Positions 9,375 to 18,300 of a stretch of DNA of 64,000 bases are shown here, piece by piece. Source of the DNA: Leptospira sp. WS39.C2 (GTDB taxonomy: Bacteria; Spirochaetota; Leptospiria; Leptospirales; Leptospiraceae). The position numbers and the translations under genes were made by a program. The stretch lies in NCBI RefSeq assembly GCF_040833965.1, contig NZ_CP162142.1, positions 930,001 through 994,000 of the forward strand. Direction: 5' to 3'. Each line of letters opens with the position of its first letter. The stretch's first letter is position 1. The notes beneath the pieces are model-generated. The model did no database searches. It was given only the letters and a program-made list of their open reading frames with translations, and was not told where the DNA came from.

Positions 9375-10631
9375 TTAATTCTCCTCTTTGATCAATGGAA
9401 ATCGAATTGTTAAACATATATCTTTTGTATTATCATTTCGCATATTGTCTTCTATGTTATAGATTTGGACATTTGTTTGGTGTTGGTCTAATATTTTCTT
9501 AACGAGCGTTAATCCTAATCCAAAACGGAACTGTTCAAATTTTGCATAACTATCATCTACAACTGATGAGATTCTAAAAAATGGTTCAAAAATAAAAGCT
9601 TCATAACTTTCAGGAATTCCAATTGAACCATCTTCGTTTTGATAAGCTGGGTTAATCACTTTTAATTCCAAGAAATTTTCTCTATGGAAAAATATAACAT
9701 AGATTTGATCTCCTTCTTTAGAATATTTGATTGCATTTAATAAAATTTCTCTAATTACATAGGACATTTTATCATGGTGGAGTCGGATTTTGCAATTTGT
9801 AACTGAGTTTGGAATTTGGCTAGTATTGATTTTTTGTGATTTAATCAAAAGCGCGTCTTTTAAAAATTCCATTTCTGTTTCAAAAATTGGAATTAAATTT
9901 TGAGGAGATTCTTTTGTTTCAATCAATCCATCATCATCGATGACCGATTGAGAAATAGACATGCTGTCAAACATACTTTTTGCAGCTTCATAGTTTTCTG
10001 ATAATAAATCTAGAATTGGTTTTTGAATTATGTAGTGATTGTTATCGGGATCTAATTTGCTTTTTGAAATCAGGATACTAACAACACTCATTAGTGTTCC
10101 TATTCCACTTCCTTGGAATAAGCTAATGTTCATTTGGTGGATTATATCTGCTGATATATTTTGATTTTCTTTATGTGTAAGTGATTTTTTCCAATCGAAA
10201 ATTTCGATCACTCTTTTGAATAGATGATTTTCCGCTTCATGAATGAACTGTGATTTTAATTTTGTATTTAGATATTGTAAAGATCGGTCTAATGTTAACT
10301 TAACATGATCAGGTTCAAGTGGAAGTTGGAGAAAATCATAGGCACTGTGCCGTTTAAGCAAAGTAGCAGTTTGGACCCATTGGTTTGAATCTGTAATGAG
10401 TAAAACCAATGTATTTGGATAAGTCATTGTGATTTTTTCTAGAATTTCTTTTGAGTTTGTATGATCAAAAGTTTCGATGGATGTGATTAAAAAGTGGAAT
10501 TTTTGGTTTTTTAAAACAGAAAATACTTCATCTAAATTTTGAAATCTTTCAAAAGTATAATTTAGATTTGTAAGGATAGAGATGAGCGGTTTTGTATTTT
10601 CTGAATCGAGGATTAGGCTATGAGGGATCAT
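9375..10631 (-). CDS. Pseudo-receiver/GHKL ATPase protein of the chemotaxis operon
   Basis: The first 120 or so residues fold like a receiver, but the acceptor position reads FLITSIETF, with no Asp, so it should not be phosphorylated. The C-terminal 130 residues are a histidine-kinase-type ATPase: LREILLNAIKYSKEG (N box), FEPFF (F box) and FGLGLTLVKKIL (G2 box). The middle contains a helical segment with ADIIHQMN, but no classic H-box is evident. It may be an atypical kinase, a scaffold or a phosphotransfer regulator. The ATG overlaps the cheB stop by 4 bases, so the two are translationally coupled. Confidence 0.75.
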   Translation of the reverse strand: MIPHSLILDSENTKPLISILTNLNYTFERFQNLDEVFSVLKNQKFHFLITSIETFDHTNSKEILEKITMTYPNTLVLLITDSNQWVQTATLLKRHSAYDFLQLPLEPDHVKLTLDRSLQYLNTKLKSQFIHEAENHLFKRVIEIFDWKKSLTHKENQNISADIIHQMNISLFQGSGIGTLMSVVSILISKSKLDPDNNHYIIQKPILDLLSENYEAAKSMFDSMSISQSVIDDDGLIETKESPQNLIPIFETEMEFLKDALLIKSQKINTSQIPNSVTNCKIRLHHDKMSYVIREILLNAIKYSKEGDQIYVIFFHRENFLELKVINPAYQNEDGSIGIPESYEAFIFEPFFRISSVVDDSYAKFEQFRFGLGLTLVKKILDQHQTNVQIYNIEDNMRNDNTKDICLTIRFPLIKEEN

Positions 10632-11671
10632 TTTGCACCTAATTCTCTAACTTTGTCTGTTATTTTTTCGAGAGGGAGTTGGTGCATTACAGCTCCCATT
10701 TCAAACGCTACTTTTGGCATTCCATAAACAACACAAGTTTCTTTGTTTTGGCCAAACGTAAGACATCCATTGTTTTTTAAGTTGAACAATCCTTTTGCTC
10801 CATCACTTCCCATACCTGTAAGGATGATCCCAATTGAATCCTTTGCTAATCCATTTGTTACAACAGACTCAAAAAGAACATCAACAGATGGTCTATGTCC
10901 ATTTACTTTTTCAGTTTGAATGATTTTTGTGTATAAGTCACCATTCGTTTTTTGAATTTCCAAATGATAATTTCCAGGAGCAATATAAACTGTTCCCTGT
11001 TCTAAGATTTGTTTGTCCTTAGCTTCTACTACTTTTACTTTTAATTCTGCGTTGAGTCTCCCTGCAAATAACGCCGTAAAATTTTCAGGCATATGTTGGG
11101 CGACTAAGATAGGAGGAAAGGATTTGTCAACGTCATCCAACAATTTTCGTAATGCTGTTGTCCCTCCAGTACTTGATCCTATTACGATAAGTTTTGTTTT
11201 GAATGTACCTTGTTTTTTTTCAGAACTTAAATTCTTAGTTAGTGTTGTTTTGGAATTTTGGTAACTTGTAGCATTGTAATTGAGCGCTTCATTTAACTTA
11301 TATAACAAATCTTCTTTTGCTTCGATTAAACTTTCTGGTGTACCGGAAGGTTTTGTAACATAATCAAATGCACCAGCATCAAGTGCTTCAAGCGTTATTG
11401 ATGTACCTTCTGCTGTGGAAGAACTAAACATGATCACTGGCATCGGATGTTGTGGGAGTAATTTTTTAAGAAATTCAATCCCATCCATTTCTGGCATGTG
11501 AACATCTAACGTCATCACATCTGGATGTTTATCAATGATCAAATCTCTCGCCTCAAATGGGTTTGAAGCTTCTCCTACAACTTCCCAATTTTGGTCTGAT
11601 TCTATCCAACGTTTGATCATACTACGTACAGAGCGTTGGTCATCTACAATAATTACTTTGTGTTTTTTCAT
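10628..11671 (-). CDS. cheB: Chemotaxis protein-glutamate methylesterase CheB
   Basis: It removes methyl groups from (or deamidates) chemoreceptor glutamates for adaptation, activated by CheA phosphorylation. The N-terminal receiver (1-120) has DD at 10-11 and Asp56 in TLDVHMP. The linker spans about 125-155, and the esterase domain has its Ser in GSSTGG, His in AQHMPENF and Asp in GMGSDGA. Length 347 is standard. No cheR or cheD lies in this window, so the opposing methyltransferase must be elsewhere. The start overlaps the cheA stop by 4 bases. Confidence 0.95.
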   Translation of the reverse strand: MKKHKVIIVDDQRSVRSMIKRWIESDQNWEVVGEASNPFEARDLIIDKHPDVMTLDVHMPEMDGIEFLKKLLPQHPMPVIMFSSSTAEGTSITLEALDAGAFDYVTKPSGTPESLIEAKEDLLYKLNEALNYNATSYQNSKTTLTKNLSSEKKQGTFKTKLIVIGSSTGGTTALRKLLDDVDKSFPPILVAQHMPENFTALFAGRLNAELKVKVVEAKDKQILEQGTVYIAPGNYHLEIQKTNGDLYTKIIQTEKVNGHRPSVDVLFESVVTNGLAKDSIGIILTGMGSDGAKGLFNLKNNGCLTFGQNKETCVVYGMPKVAFEMGAVMHQLPLEKITDKVRELGAK

Positions 11672-13599
11672 GTGGATTGGATTGCCATATGTTGGTTGAT
11701 TAATTTTCTAACATCTAATATTAAACCGGCATGCCCGTTCCCAAGGATTGTACAACCAGCTAAACCATTTATATTTTTGAATAAAGGAGAGATGGGTTTG
11801 ATTACTATTGATTGATTGCCTAAAATTTCATCGAAAACAATTCCCATTTGTTTTTCATGAGATTCTGTCACTATCATATACTTTTCGATGACTGAATTTT
11901 GATCATTGAGTTCTGATTCTTTTCCAAATAACAAATCGATATCAACAATTGAAATTTGGTTTTCGCGATATTGGATACTATGATTATTGCGATACAATTC
12001 ATGGATTGGTTCATCTTTTATATAGATGGATTCTTTTACATCAATTGAAGGAAGTATAAAGTAAGTTTCCGATTTTCGAACTACCAATCCTTCTATTATG
12101 GCAAGTGTTAGTGGGACACGAATTAAAAATACAGTACCCTGCCCATAATTTGAACTAACATCTACAAAACCTTTTAACGTTGTTACATTTTTTCGTACAA
12201 CATCAAGTCCAACTCCTCTTCCAGATAAATCTGTGACTTCATTTGCTGTAGAAAAACCGGGATGGAATAAAAAATCCCATACTTCCTCGTCTTTTAATGA
12301 TTCCACTTCACCTTGATGGATTAGGCCTAATGAAATTGCCTTACGTAAGATTTTTTCTCTTTGTAATCCTTTCCCATCATCCCTAACTTCTATCCAAACT
12401 TCTTTTCCAGATTGGACTGCAGTTAAAAATATTTTGCCTTTTGGTAATTTTCCAGATTCTTTTCGTTCTTCTGGTGTTTCTAATCCATGGTCGATTGCAT
12501 TACGGATTATGTGTACGAGAGGATCATACATTTCTTCAATGATTGATTTGTCAATTTCAGTATCCTCTCCTGAAATGATGAGTTCCACTTGTTTCCCAGT
12601 TTTTTTTGCTGTGTCACGAACCAATCTTTCCATTCGTGAGAAAACTCCAGAGATAGGAACCATCCGTAAGCTCAGAGTGATTTCTTGGAGGCTTCTAATT
12701 AATTTTTTTAATTGTATGGCGCATTTATGAAAGTTTTCGAGTTTTAGTTTTTGTAGATCAGGGTGTTCTGTCACCATTGGTTCATTGATGACTATCTCTC
12801 CAACGATATCCAAAAGCGAATCGAGTTTGTCTGTATCAATGCGGATGTCTTTTTTTTGGATAGGTTTCTTTTCTTCTTTCTTGGGTAAGCTAGAGTTAGG
12901 TGGTGTATCTGTTTTGTTTGTTGTTTTGTTGGATTGAGAAACTTCGAATAATCCGAATTCGGTGGAATTTGTTTTTTCTTCTTGGTTAAATAATCCAAAT
13001 TCCTCTTTGATTGAATCATTTGGATTTGGAAGGAATAAACCAAACTCTTCTTGTGCTTGCATATTGGGTTCTTTTTGGAAAATTCCAAAACTTTCTTCCG
13101 ATGGAATTTGTTCATTCGAGTTTTGGAATAGTCCATATTCTTTTGGAGATAGGTTATTAGAATCTTCTAAAGAAGGATCAAACTCAATGTTTTTTAGTTC
13201 ATTTAATTTTTGTTTTGTTTTTTCTATAAATGATATTTGTTCGTCAGAGAATAAATCTCCACCAGATGGTGAATTTTCTTCATGGATTACGAGTTCGTTT
13301 AAAATATCAAGGGCGGTAAGTAAAATTTCCAAGGTTTCTTCGTCTTGTACTTCTGGTTTGTTTCTTAAATAATCCAAAAGATTTTCAGCAGCATGTGCAA
13401 TTTTTACGATCCCAGACAGACCAAAAAATCCAGAACTTCCTTTAACTGTATGAAAATGACGGAATAATGTATCTAATAACTCCCTGTTGACCAAACTTCC
13501 ATCTAACGTAGTTTTTTCGAAGTTCAGTAATCCAGATTCAATGTTTTCTAAACTTTCTTTTGCTTCTGTTAGATATTCTAATACATCTTCTCTTTCCAT
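11668..13599 (-). CDS. cheA: Chemotaxis histidine kinase CheA, P2-less with FG-[LI]-F repeat linker
   Basis: This is the central chemotaxis kinase. P1 (Hpt) is at 1-130 with phosphoacceptor His50 in HFHTVKGSSG. P3 dimerisation helices lie about 253-320, P4 ATPase about 325-500 (HIIRNAIDHGLE, then DDGKGL and DLSGRGVGLDVV), and the P5 CheW-like domain is C-terminal. Residues 150-250, where P2 is normally found, are low-complexity and hold five short repeats of the form (E/S)-[FY]-G-[LI]-F. No folded P2 is visible. Length 643 is normal. The gene lies between cheW (3-base gap) and cheB (4-base overlap). Confidence 0.95.
   Translation of the reverse strand: MEREDVLEYLTEAKESLENIESGLLNFEKTTLDGSLVNRELLDTLFRHFHTVKGSSGFFGLSGIVKIAHAAENLLDYLRNKPEVQDEETLEILLTALDILNELVIHEENSPSGGDLFSDEQISFIEKTKQKLNELKNIEFDPSLEDSNNLSPKEYGLFQNSNEQIPSEESFGIFQKEPNMQAQEEFGLFLPNPNDSIKEEFGLFNQEEKTNSTEFGLFEVSQSNKTTNKTDTPPNSSLPKKEEKKPIQKKDIRIDTDKLDSLLDIVGEIVINEPMVTEHPDLQKLKLENFHKCAIQLKKLIRSLQEITLSLRMVPISGVFSRMERLVRDTAKKTGKQVELIISGEDTEIDKSIIEEMYDPLVHIIRNAIDHGLETPEERKESGKLPKGKIFLTAVQSGKEVWIEVRDDGKGLQREKILRKAISLGLIHQGEVESLKDEEVWDFLFHPGFSTANEVTDLSGRGVGLDVVRKNVTTLKGFVDVSSNYGQGTVFLIRVPLTLAIIEGLVVRKSETYFILPSIDVKESIYIKDEPIHELYRNNHSIQYRENQISIVDIDLLFGKESELNDQNSVIEKYMIVTESHEKQMGIVFDEILGNQSIVIKPISPLFKNINGLAGCTILGNGHAGLILDVRKLINQHMAIQST
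12946..13140 (-). repeat. Five tandem FG-[LI]-F motifs in the CheA linker
   Basis: Within cheA, the pattern aromatic-Gly-Leu/Ile-Phe occurs at residues 155-158, 171-174, 186-189, 201-204 and 215-218 (YGLF, FGIF, FGLF, FGLF, FGLF). Each copy is preceded by an acidic or polar residue and separated by 14-16 residues rich in Asn, Gln, Glu and Pro. The flanks differ, so the motif itself seems to be selected rather than a recent DNA duplication. Short hydrophobic motifs in a disordered linker suggest docking sites for CheY- or CheB-type partners. The binding role is inference. Confidence 0.85.
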
Positions 13600-13602
13600 G
13601 TA

Positions 13603-14106
13603 TTAATTACCTGGGATGTCTTGGATCAAATAACTTTCTTCTTGGGTGAGTAAACGTTGCAGATTGATTAAAATTTTTACTTCTTCTCCCACCCGTCCTG
13701 TGCCATAAATGAATCGAGAAGATTTGGATTCGCCTATTTTGGGAGCCATATCAATGTTTTCAGGTGGAATTTTAACAACATCATTGACTTTGTCCACAAT
13801 GAGTCCAAGTGGATGGCCATCAAGTTCGACAAGTAATACACAGGTTCTTTCATGGTAAGCTTGGAAATCCATATCAAAACGCAACCTAACATCCATAACT
13901 GGAATAATCTTGCCACGAATATTGATTACACCCTTCAAGAAAACGGCAGTGCCAGGAATGGTTGTGATCGCAGGCAGTGCCAATATTTCTGTCAAATATC
14001 TTACTTCAAATGCATAATAACGATTATCCAAACTAAAACAAAGATACAAATCTTTCATTGTATCTTCTTCTTCGGTTATTTCCCATGATTTTGGTGAAGT
14101 GTTCAT
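13603..14106 (-). CDS. cheW: Chemotaxis coupling protein CheW
   Basis: It is the adaptor between the chemoreceptor tip and the CheA P5 domain. The 167-residue protein is a single CheW domain (about 17-160), with YAFEVRYLTEILALP at the start of the fold, GVINIRGKIIPVMDVR in the middle and GLIVDKVNDVVKI later. The first 16 residues are an acidic tail; an internal Met at 17 (MKDLYLCF) is an alternative start that would give a more usual CheW length. It lies 9 bases after mcp and 3 before cheA, which supports one transcription unit. Confidence 0.94.
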   Translation of the reverse strand: MNTSPKSWEITEEEDTMKDLYLCFSLDNRYYAFEVRYLTEILALPAITTIPGTAVFLKGVINIRGKIIPVMDVRLRFDMDFQAYHERTCVLLVELDGHPLGLIVDKVNDVVKIPPENIDMAPKIGESKSSRFIYGTGRVGEEVKILINLQRLLTQEESYLIQDIPGN

Positions 14107-14115
14107 GGTTTTAAC

Positions 14116-15864
14116 CTATAATATGATTCTTGGTTTTTCAATTCGAGCCAAAGCTGTTGACTTAGTTCCATCTTCTTTTAATTTGAAACCCATAATCACT
14201 GATCGCATAATTTCAACTTGCCGTTTTAATGTTTCACTTGAGGCGGCAACTTCTTCTGCCGATGCAGCAGTTGTTGATGTAACTGTAGTTACTTGGTCAA
14301 TTCCTTGTGTGATTTGTAAAACAGCTGACTTTTGTTCATTGATGGAAAGAGCTAGATCTTTTGTGAGATTACTTACATTGTCTGCACTTTCAGAAATTTG
14401 ACCAAGGACCTCTGCAGTTTTTTCTGTCGCTTCATTTCCTAGTTTTACTTTTTTTAATGAAGCTTCGATGAGTAGTGTTGTTTCGTCTGCGGCATTTGCA
14501 CTTTTTTGAGCAAGATTTCTGACTTCTTCGGCAACTACTGCAAACCCTTTTCCGTGTTGTCCCGCACGGGCAGCTTCCACTGCCGCATTCAAGGCTAAAA
14601 TGTTTGTTTGGAAAGCAATGTCATTGATCACTTTATTTATTTTTGAAATTTGTTCAAAGGAACTACTGATTTCCCCCATCGCAGATACGAGATCTTTCAT
14701 TCTTGCATTCCCTTCGATTGCTTGTTTCGCTGTGGATTCAGAAAACTCTGTCATTTGTTCTGCATTATCTGCATTTGATAAGAAACTATTGCTAATCTCT
14801 GTTAGAGTAGCTGAAATTTCTTCGACAGCACTTGCTTGTTCACTTGCGGCTTCTGAAAGCGAAGTGCTTGCATCCGCTAATTGTTGTGCACCTAAGTCTA
14901 CTTCTTGGGATGTAAAATAAAGTTTCTCTACAACTTCTGATAAGTTGATTAACATTCGTTTTAAACTTAGACCCAATTGGTCCCGATCAGATTTTAAACT
15001 AACTTCAGAACTTAAATCTGAGTTGGCTATACGTTCAAGGTGTTCTGCCCTTTCTTTGATGAATTCTACCAACTCCATAAACGCTTGAGAGAGTTGTTGG
15101 ATCTCATTCCCTTCAAGGTGTTTTGAATTGTTTGCATTTTGCTGTTGTGCATCCAAACTAACATTGAGATCTCCAATGGAAATAGACTGAGCAACTAATA
15201 CAATTTTTTTCATTGGTCTTGCAATTGCATCGGAGAATAGGAATGCAATGATGAAAACGAGAATAAAAGATACAACCACAACAATAGTAACTATTACTAA
15301 CGATTGTTGGAAGTGTTCTTCTGATTTGTGGTATTCTTCCTTTGCCACTTTTAGTTGGACGCGGATTAAATCATCTAAGTGGTGTGTCAGTGGTTCAAAG
15401 ATTGGATACATTTCTACAGATACAAACTTTTCAATTTCTTCTTCATTCCTTGTTTCTAATAAAATTCTAAGTCGTTTGACACCTGCTTTTAAAGGTGGGA
15501 ATTCTTTTTCCATTTCATCAATGATGGCTTTTTCTTCTGGAACCAAATAGGTTCCTAAATATACTTTCCAAATTTCATCCGCTTTTGCTTCTGATTCGCG
15601 TATGGATTCAAGTGCTTCCTCCACCGACATTTTTTTTGCTCGAACTTTGTTGGCTGAATCTACGATTCCAATGAGATAGGAATCCGAAACTTCTTTGATT
15701 TGGCTAATGGGTACAACGCGGTCTTCAAATACAGTATGTAAAGAGGCTAAAATTTGATTGGCGGAATAAAAACTGGCGCCTGCAACCACGATCATTAAGA
15801 GAATCGTGATCATAAATGCGAATAGAAGTTTTGCTCGAATTTTTAAATTTTGAATCCATTTCAT
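14116..15864 (-). CDS. Methyl-accepting chemotaxis protein (4HB sensor, HAMP)
   Basis: This is a transmembrane chemoreceptor and the first gene of the operon. TM1 is about 12-32, then a helical periplasmic sensor of the 4HB_MCP type (about 35-185), TM2 about 190-212, HAMP about 213-290, and a cytoplasmic helical hairpin with the conserved tip [20 protein letters not shown] followed by [16 protein letters not shown]. The C-terminus ends in EKPRIIL and has no NWETF-type tether for CheR/CheB. The ligand cannot be predicted. Being cotranscribed with cheW and cheA suggests a dedicated signalling array. Confidence 0.95.
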   Translation of the reverse strand: MKWIQNLKIRAKLLFAFMITILLMIVVAGASFYSANQILASLHTVFEDRVVPISQIKEVSDSYLIGIVDSANKVRAKKMSVEEALESIRESEAKADEIWKVYLGTYLVPEEKAIIDEMEKEFPPLKAGVKRLRILLETRNEEEIEKFVSVEMYPIFEPLTHHLDDLIRVQLKVAKEEYHKSEEHFQQSLVIVTIVVVVSFILVFIIAFLFSDAIARPMKKIVLVAQSISIGDLNVSLDAQQQNANNSKHLEGNEIQQLSQAFMELVEFIKERAEHLERIANSDLSSEVSLKSDRDQLGLSLKRMLINLSEVVEKLYFTSQEVDLGAQQLADASTSLSEAASEQASAVEEISATLTEISNSFLSNADNAEQMTEFSESTAKQAIEGNARMKDLVSAMGEISSSFEQISKINKVINDIAFQTNILALNAAVEAARAGQHGKGFAVVAEEVRNLAQKSANAADETTLLIEASLKKVKLGNEATEKTAEVLGQISESADNVSNLTKDLALSINEQKSAVLQITQGIDQVTTVTSTTAASAEEVAASSETLKRQVEIMRSVIMGFKLKEDGTKSTALARIEKPRIIL

Positions 15865-15871
15865 AGTTGGT

Positions 15872-15886
15872 CCCCAAGAGGTGGGG
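15872..15886 (-). promoter_or_regulatory. Small hairpin in the mcp leader next to the start codon
   Basis: CCCCA and TGGGG pair across a 5-base loop, 7 bases before the mcp ATG. The 3' arm carries the only G-rich stretch that could act as a ribosome site, so folding might limit initiation. With a 5-bp stem this could be chance. Confidence 0.3.
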
Positions 15887-15889
15887 CAA

Positions 15890-15917
15890 AGTATGAATTG
15901 ATTTTCTATGTAGTCAA
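15890..15917 (-). promoter_or_regulatory. Candidate sigma-70 promoter of the chemotaxis operon
   Basis: On the minus strand TTGACT (15917-15912) and CATACT (15895-15890) are separated by 16 bases. The first differs from the -35 consensus by one base; the second matches the -10 consensus at four positions. It lies 26 bases ahead of the mcp ATG, the right distance for a short leader. This is pattern matching only. Confidence 0.45.
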
Positions 15918-15961
15918 GCCTTTCCTAATATTCTTCATTAAAATTATAAAGTGCTGATACT

Positions 15962-17296
15962 TTAGAATGATTTTGAATAACCAAAGCTAACATAAAATAA
16001 ATGGATGGGAATTTTTTGGAGTGTGTATGATTCACGCAAGTAGGTTTTCACAACTGCATTGGTTAGTGAATTCCCTGTATCCACACCTTCAATTGCGTTT
16101 AAGATTGCGGTGTTGTACGCACCATAAACCCGAGAGGGATTGACTACCTTTCCATCTTCGGAAGATCGGTTCCAAAAAGATTTGTCTGGGTCTCCACCAG
16201 CGTACCCGAAATAATTATTTGTATCATAAATGTAAACATTGGGGCGAAAGATATGAGCTCCTTTGAGAAAAAAGTCTCCAAACAAAAAGGAAATTGAGGA
16301 TGTTATGTCTTGTATCCCATTTCGGTTATCTATCATATTATTACTCATTGTATATCCAAAATTCAAATGTGGTTGGATGCGAAAAAAGTCCCCTTCAAAA
16401 AAAGTGTAATTTGCACTTAAGGATAGGTAGTTTTTGCCGGCCATCAGTCCACCATTCTCCGTTGAATACTGTGTGTAATAGGAAAATGTAGGTTTCACAA
16501 TTCGTACAATTGGTAACTTCCATTGGATAAAATATTCATGCCAAGAAAGTCTGGTTTGTGCATCTGGATTGTTGGAATTAAATACATTCGATGTTCCCGA
16601 AGAAACGACTGGGTTCGGTTTTTGGGTAGCCGGCGGTAATAAAGAATTTGGTGTTTTTTGGAATGTATTATAAAACCAGATTCCAATGGTAAAATCTCCA
16701 AAAGCACTCGGATCAAAATGATAACTCATGGAAAAAAAAACTCCATCCGCTCTTTTGTTCCCATTTGGCTCTTTTTTAGGACCATACCCTTGGTTTGGGA
16801 CAAATGATTGGCAAGAGGTATTGGTAGGTTCCCCAGATACCAATTGGTTGTGAACAGATTGTACGCATGGGTCTTGGTTGTATGGATCAAAATATTTTAC
16901 TTCTTCCCCTAAATAGGAAGGTCCAATACTTCCTGGGCTTGTTTGGATCAGGCGTTTGTCGGAGTCTTTATCATTTCGATTTGTCAATTGGAAACTTCCA
17001 AACAACATCCATTCCAATTTTTTCTCAGGTGACCAAATATTAATGGTAGGTTGTAAAGCTGGCGCATAAGTGAAACTTTGGTAAGAAGCTCCATTCCGGC
17101 GATTTTGTCCTTCTCCTGCAAATGAATTCCCTCTCCAGATAAAATCCGAAACAATTTCTGTATTTGTATCAATTGTAATGGATTTAGGTTCTTCCGATTT
17201 GCTTTCGGAATGAACTTGGGTTGATAAAATTAAAAAGAAAAAGATTAAGAAGAAAACATCATAAATTTTTTGCGAACATAACTTCAAATAAGTCAC
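15962..17296 (-). CDS. Outer-membrane beta-barrel protein, porin-like, unknown specificity
   Basis: The start is a GTG at 17296, chosen because AGGAGGT lies 9 bases upstream; it gives a hydrophobic signal peptide ending near TQVHSES. The mature part begins with IVSDFIWRGNSF, which resembles the first strand of many Gram-negative barrel proteins. Alternating strands continue to the end, and the last residue is Phe (SFGYSKSF), the usual outer-membrane insertion signal. The substrate is not recognisable. The start overlaps the stop of the upstream lipoprotein gene by 38 bases, so the two are cotranscribed. A TTG three codons later is a less likely start. Confidence 0.7.
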   Translation of the reverse strand: MTYLKLCSQKIYDVFFLIFFFLILSTQVHSESKSEEPKSITIDTNTEIVSDFIWRGNSFAGEGQNRRNGASYQSFTYAPALQPTINIWSPEKKLEWMLFGSFQLTNRNDKDSDKRLIQTSPGSIGPSYLGEEVKYFDPYNQDPCVQSVHNQLVSGEPTNTSCQSFVPNQGYGPKKEPNGNKRADGVFFSMSYHFDPSAFGDFTIGIWFYNTFQKTPNSLLPPATQKPNPVVSSGTSNVFNSNNPDAQTRLSWHEYFIQWKLPIVRIVKPTFSYYTQYSTENGGLMAGKNYLSLSANYTFFEGDFFRIQPHLNFGYTMSNNMIDNRNGIQDITSSISFLFGDFFLKGAHIFRPNVYIYDTNNYFGYAGGDPDKSFWNRSSEDGKVVNPSRVYGAYNTAILNAIEGVDTGNSLTNAVVKTYLRESYTLQKIPIHLFYVSFGYSKSF

Positions 17297-18281
17297 GAAA
17301 TTTTCTACCTCCTTCCTTTTGGATTGGATTGGACAAAATGACTTCGGTATTATCCTTCGATTTGAAAAAAACCTTATAGTCTTTATTTAATACGAAAACA
17401 TGTACATATTGTGCAAAAGCCTCTGCGAAAGTATCATCTGCATTGGTTGCTGCATACAAGGAAACAAATTGTGTATTTGTCAGCTTTTTGTATAAGAATT
17501 TACCATCAGGAAATAAAGCTATGGATGGATTTTTTTGATAAAATTTGATTTTGTTTCTTTCTGGGAAAAAACTGTCTTCATAAGGTGAGTATGTTTCTGA
17601 CCACCAAACTCCTTCAAATAATGGAAACTTACGAAAGTCACGTGTTTGTTCTGAATAATCAGGCGCATGACCACGGACAATGGCAAGAATATGACCTAAT
17701 TCGTGTAATACGATATAACTTAGTGTAGATTCTACTGAATTGGAATTGTCCAATTGTATGTGAATGGAATATGATGGGTGTGGTTGGAATGTAGTATTTT
17801 CTCGTTTTGTAGCCCAATCATTCCCACCATCTTTCAATAGTTCAGAATCAAGATATATGATTCCACCAACTGGTTTTCCACTTTTATCTCGCACAACACC
17901 CGTTAACCCTGTTGAGCCAAGATTGGTAACAAAATAAACTCCATATAGAAGTTCGTTTGTCAGTTGGTTTAATTCTTTTGGATACGTTGATTGAATTTTG
18001 AATAATTTTTGTTTCCAAGAATTTAATTCTTTGGTCCCACTTGGAATATCACCAATACCATCAATTTGATTGATTTCAATGAGAGTGTTTAGTCGTTTCG
18101 AATCCAATGGGAAAATACGTTCAGACCATTCTCCTTTTGGTTTTGGTAAAGAATCCGATTGTAGTCCAGAACTTTCTTTAGCCCACTTGGCATAAGGATT
18201 CTCTGGCAAATGAAATTCCTTTGGGGAACATCCCCAAAAAAGAAGAGAGAGATAGGTTAAGCAGTAAGGAAATGTTTTCAT
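17259..18281 (-). CDS. Lipoprotein with HELGH zinc-metallopeptidase site
   Basis: The first 18 residues end in LLFWGC, a loose spirochetal lipobox, so the protein is probably envelope-anchored. Residues about 190-215 contain IVLHELGHILAIVRGH, a HEXXH zinc site, and about 90 residues later DDTFAEAFAQYVHVF could provide the third ligand Glu. That is the layout of a gluzincin-like peptidase, but I do not recognise the family. It precedes and overlaps the porin-like gene. It differs in sequence from the other HEXXH lipoprotein near the left end of the window. Confidence 0.65.
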   Translation of the reverse strand: MKTFPYCLTYLSLLFWGCSPKEFHLPENPYAKWAKESSGLQSDSLPKPKGEWSERIFPLDSKRLNTLIEINQIDGIGDIPSGTKELNSWKQKLFKIQSTYPKELNQLTNELLYGVYFVTNLGSTGLTGVVRDKSGKPVGGIIYLDSELLKDGGNDWATKRENTTFQPHPSYSIHIQLDNSNSVESTLSYIVLHELGHILAIVRGHAPDYSEQTRDFRKFPLFEGVWWSETYSPYEDSFFPERNKIKFYQKNPSIALFPDGKFLYKKLTNTQFVSLYAATNADDTFAEAFAQYVHVFVLNKDYKVFFKSKDNTEVILSNPIQKEGGRKFRDLFEVMFAKNL

Positions 18282-18291
18282 TTGCCGATGG
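18265..18291 (+). promoter_or_regulatory. Candidate sigma-28 (FliA) promoter
   Basis: TAAG, 15 bases, then GCCGATGG, close to the general FliA consensus TAAA-N15-GCCGATAA. The expected transcript start would be near 18298, only a few bases before the ATG at 18301, which has no ribosome site. The element overlaps the start of the divergent lipoprotein gene. fliA is encoded in this window. The match is good but not perfect and is a prediction only. Confidence 0.4.
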
Positions 18292-18300
18292 TATTTCTAT

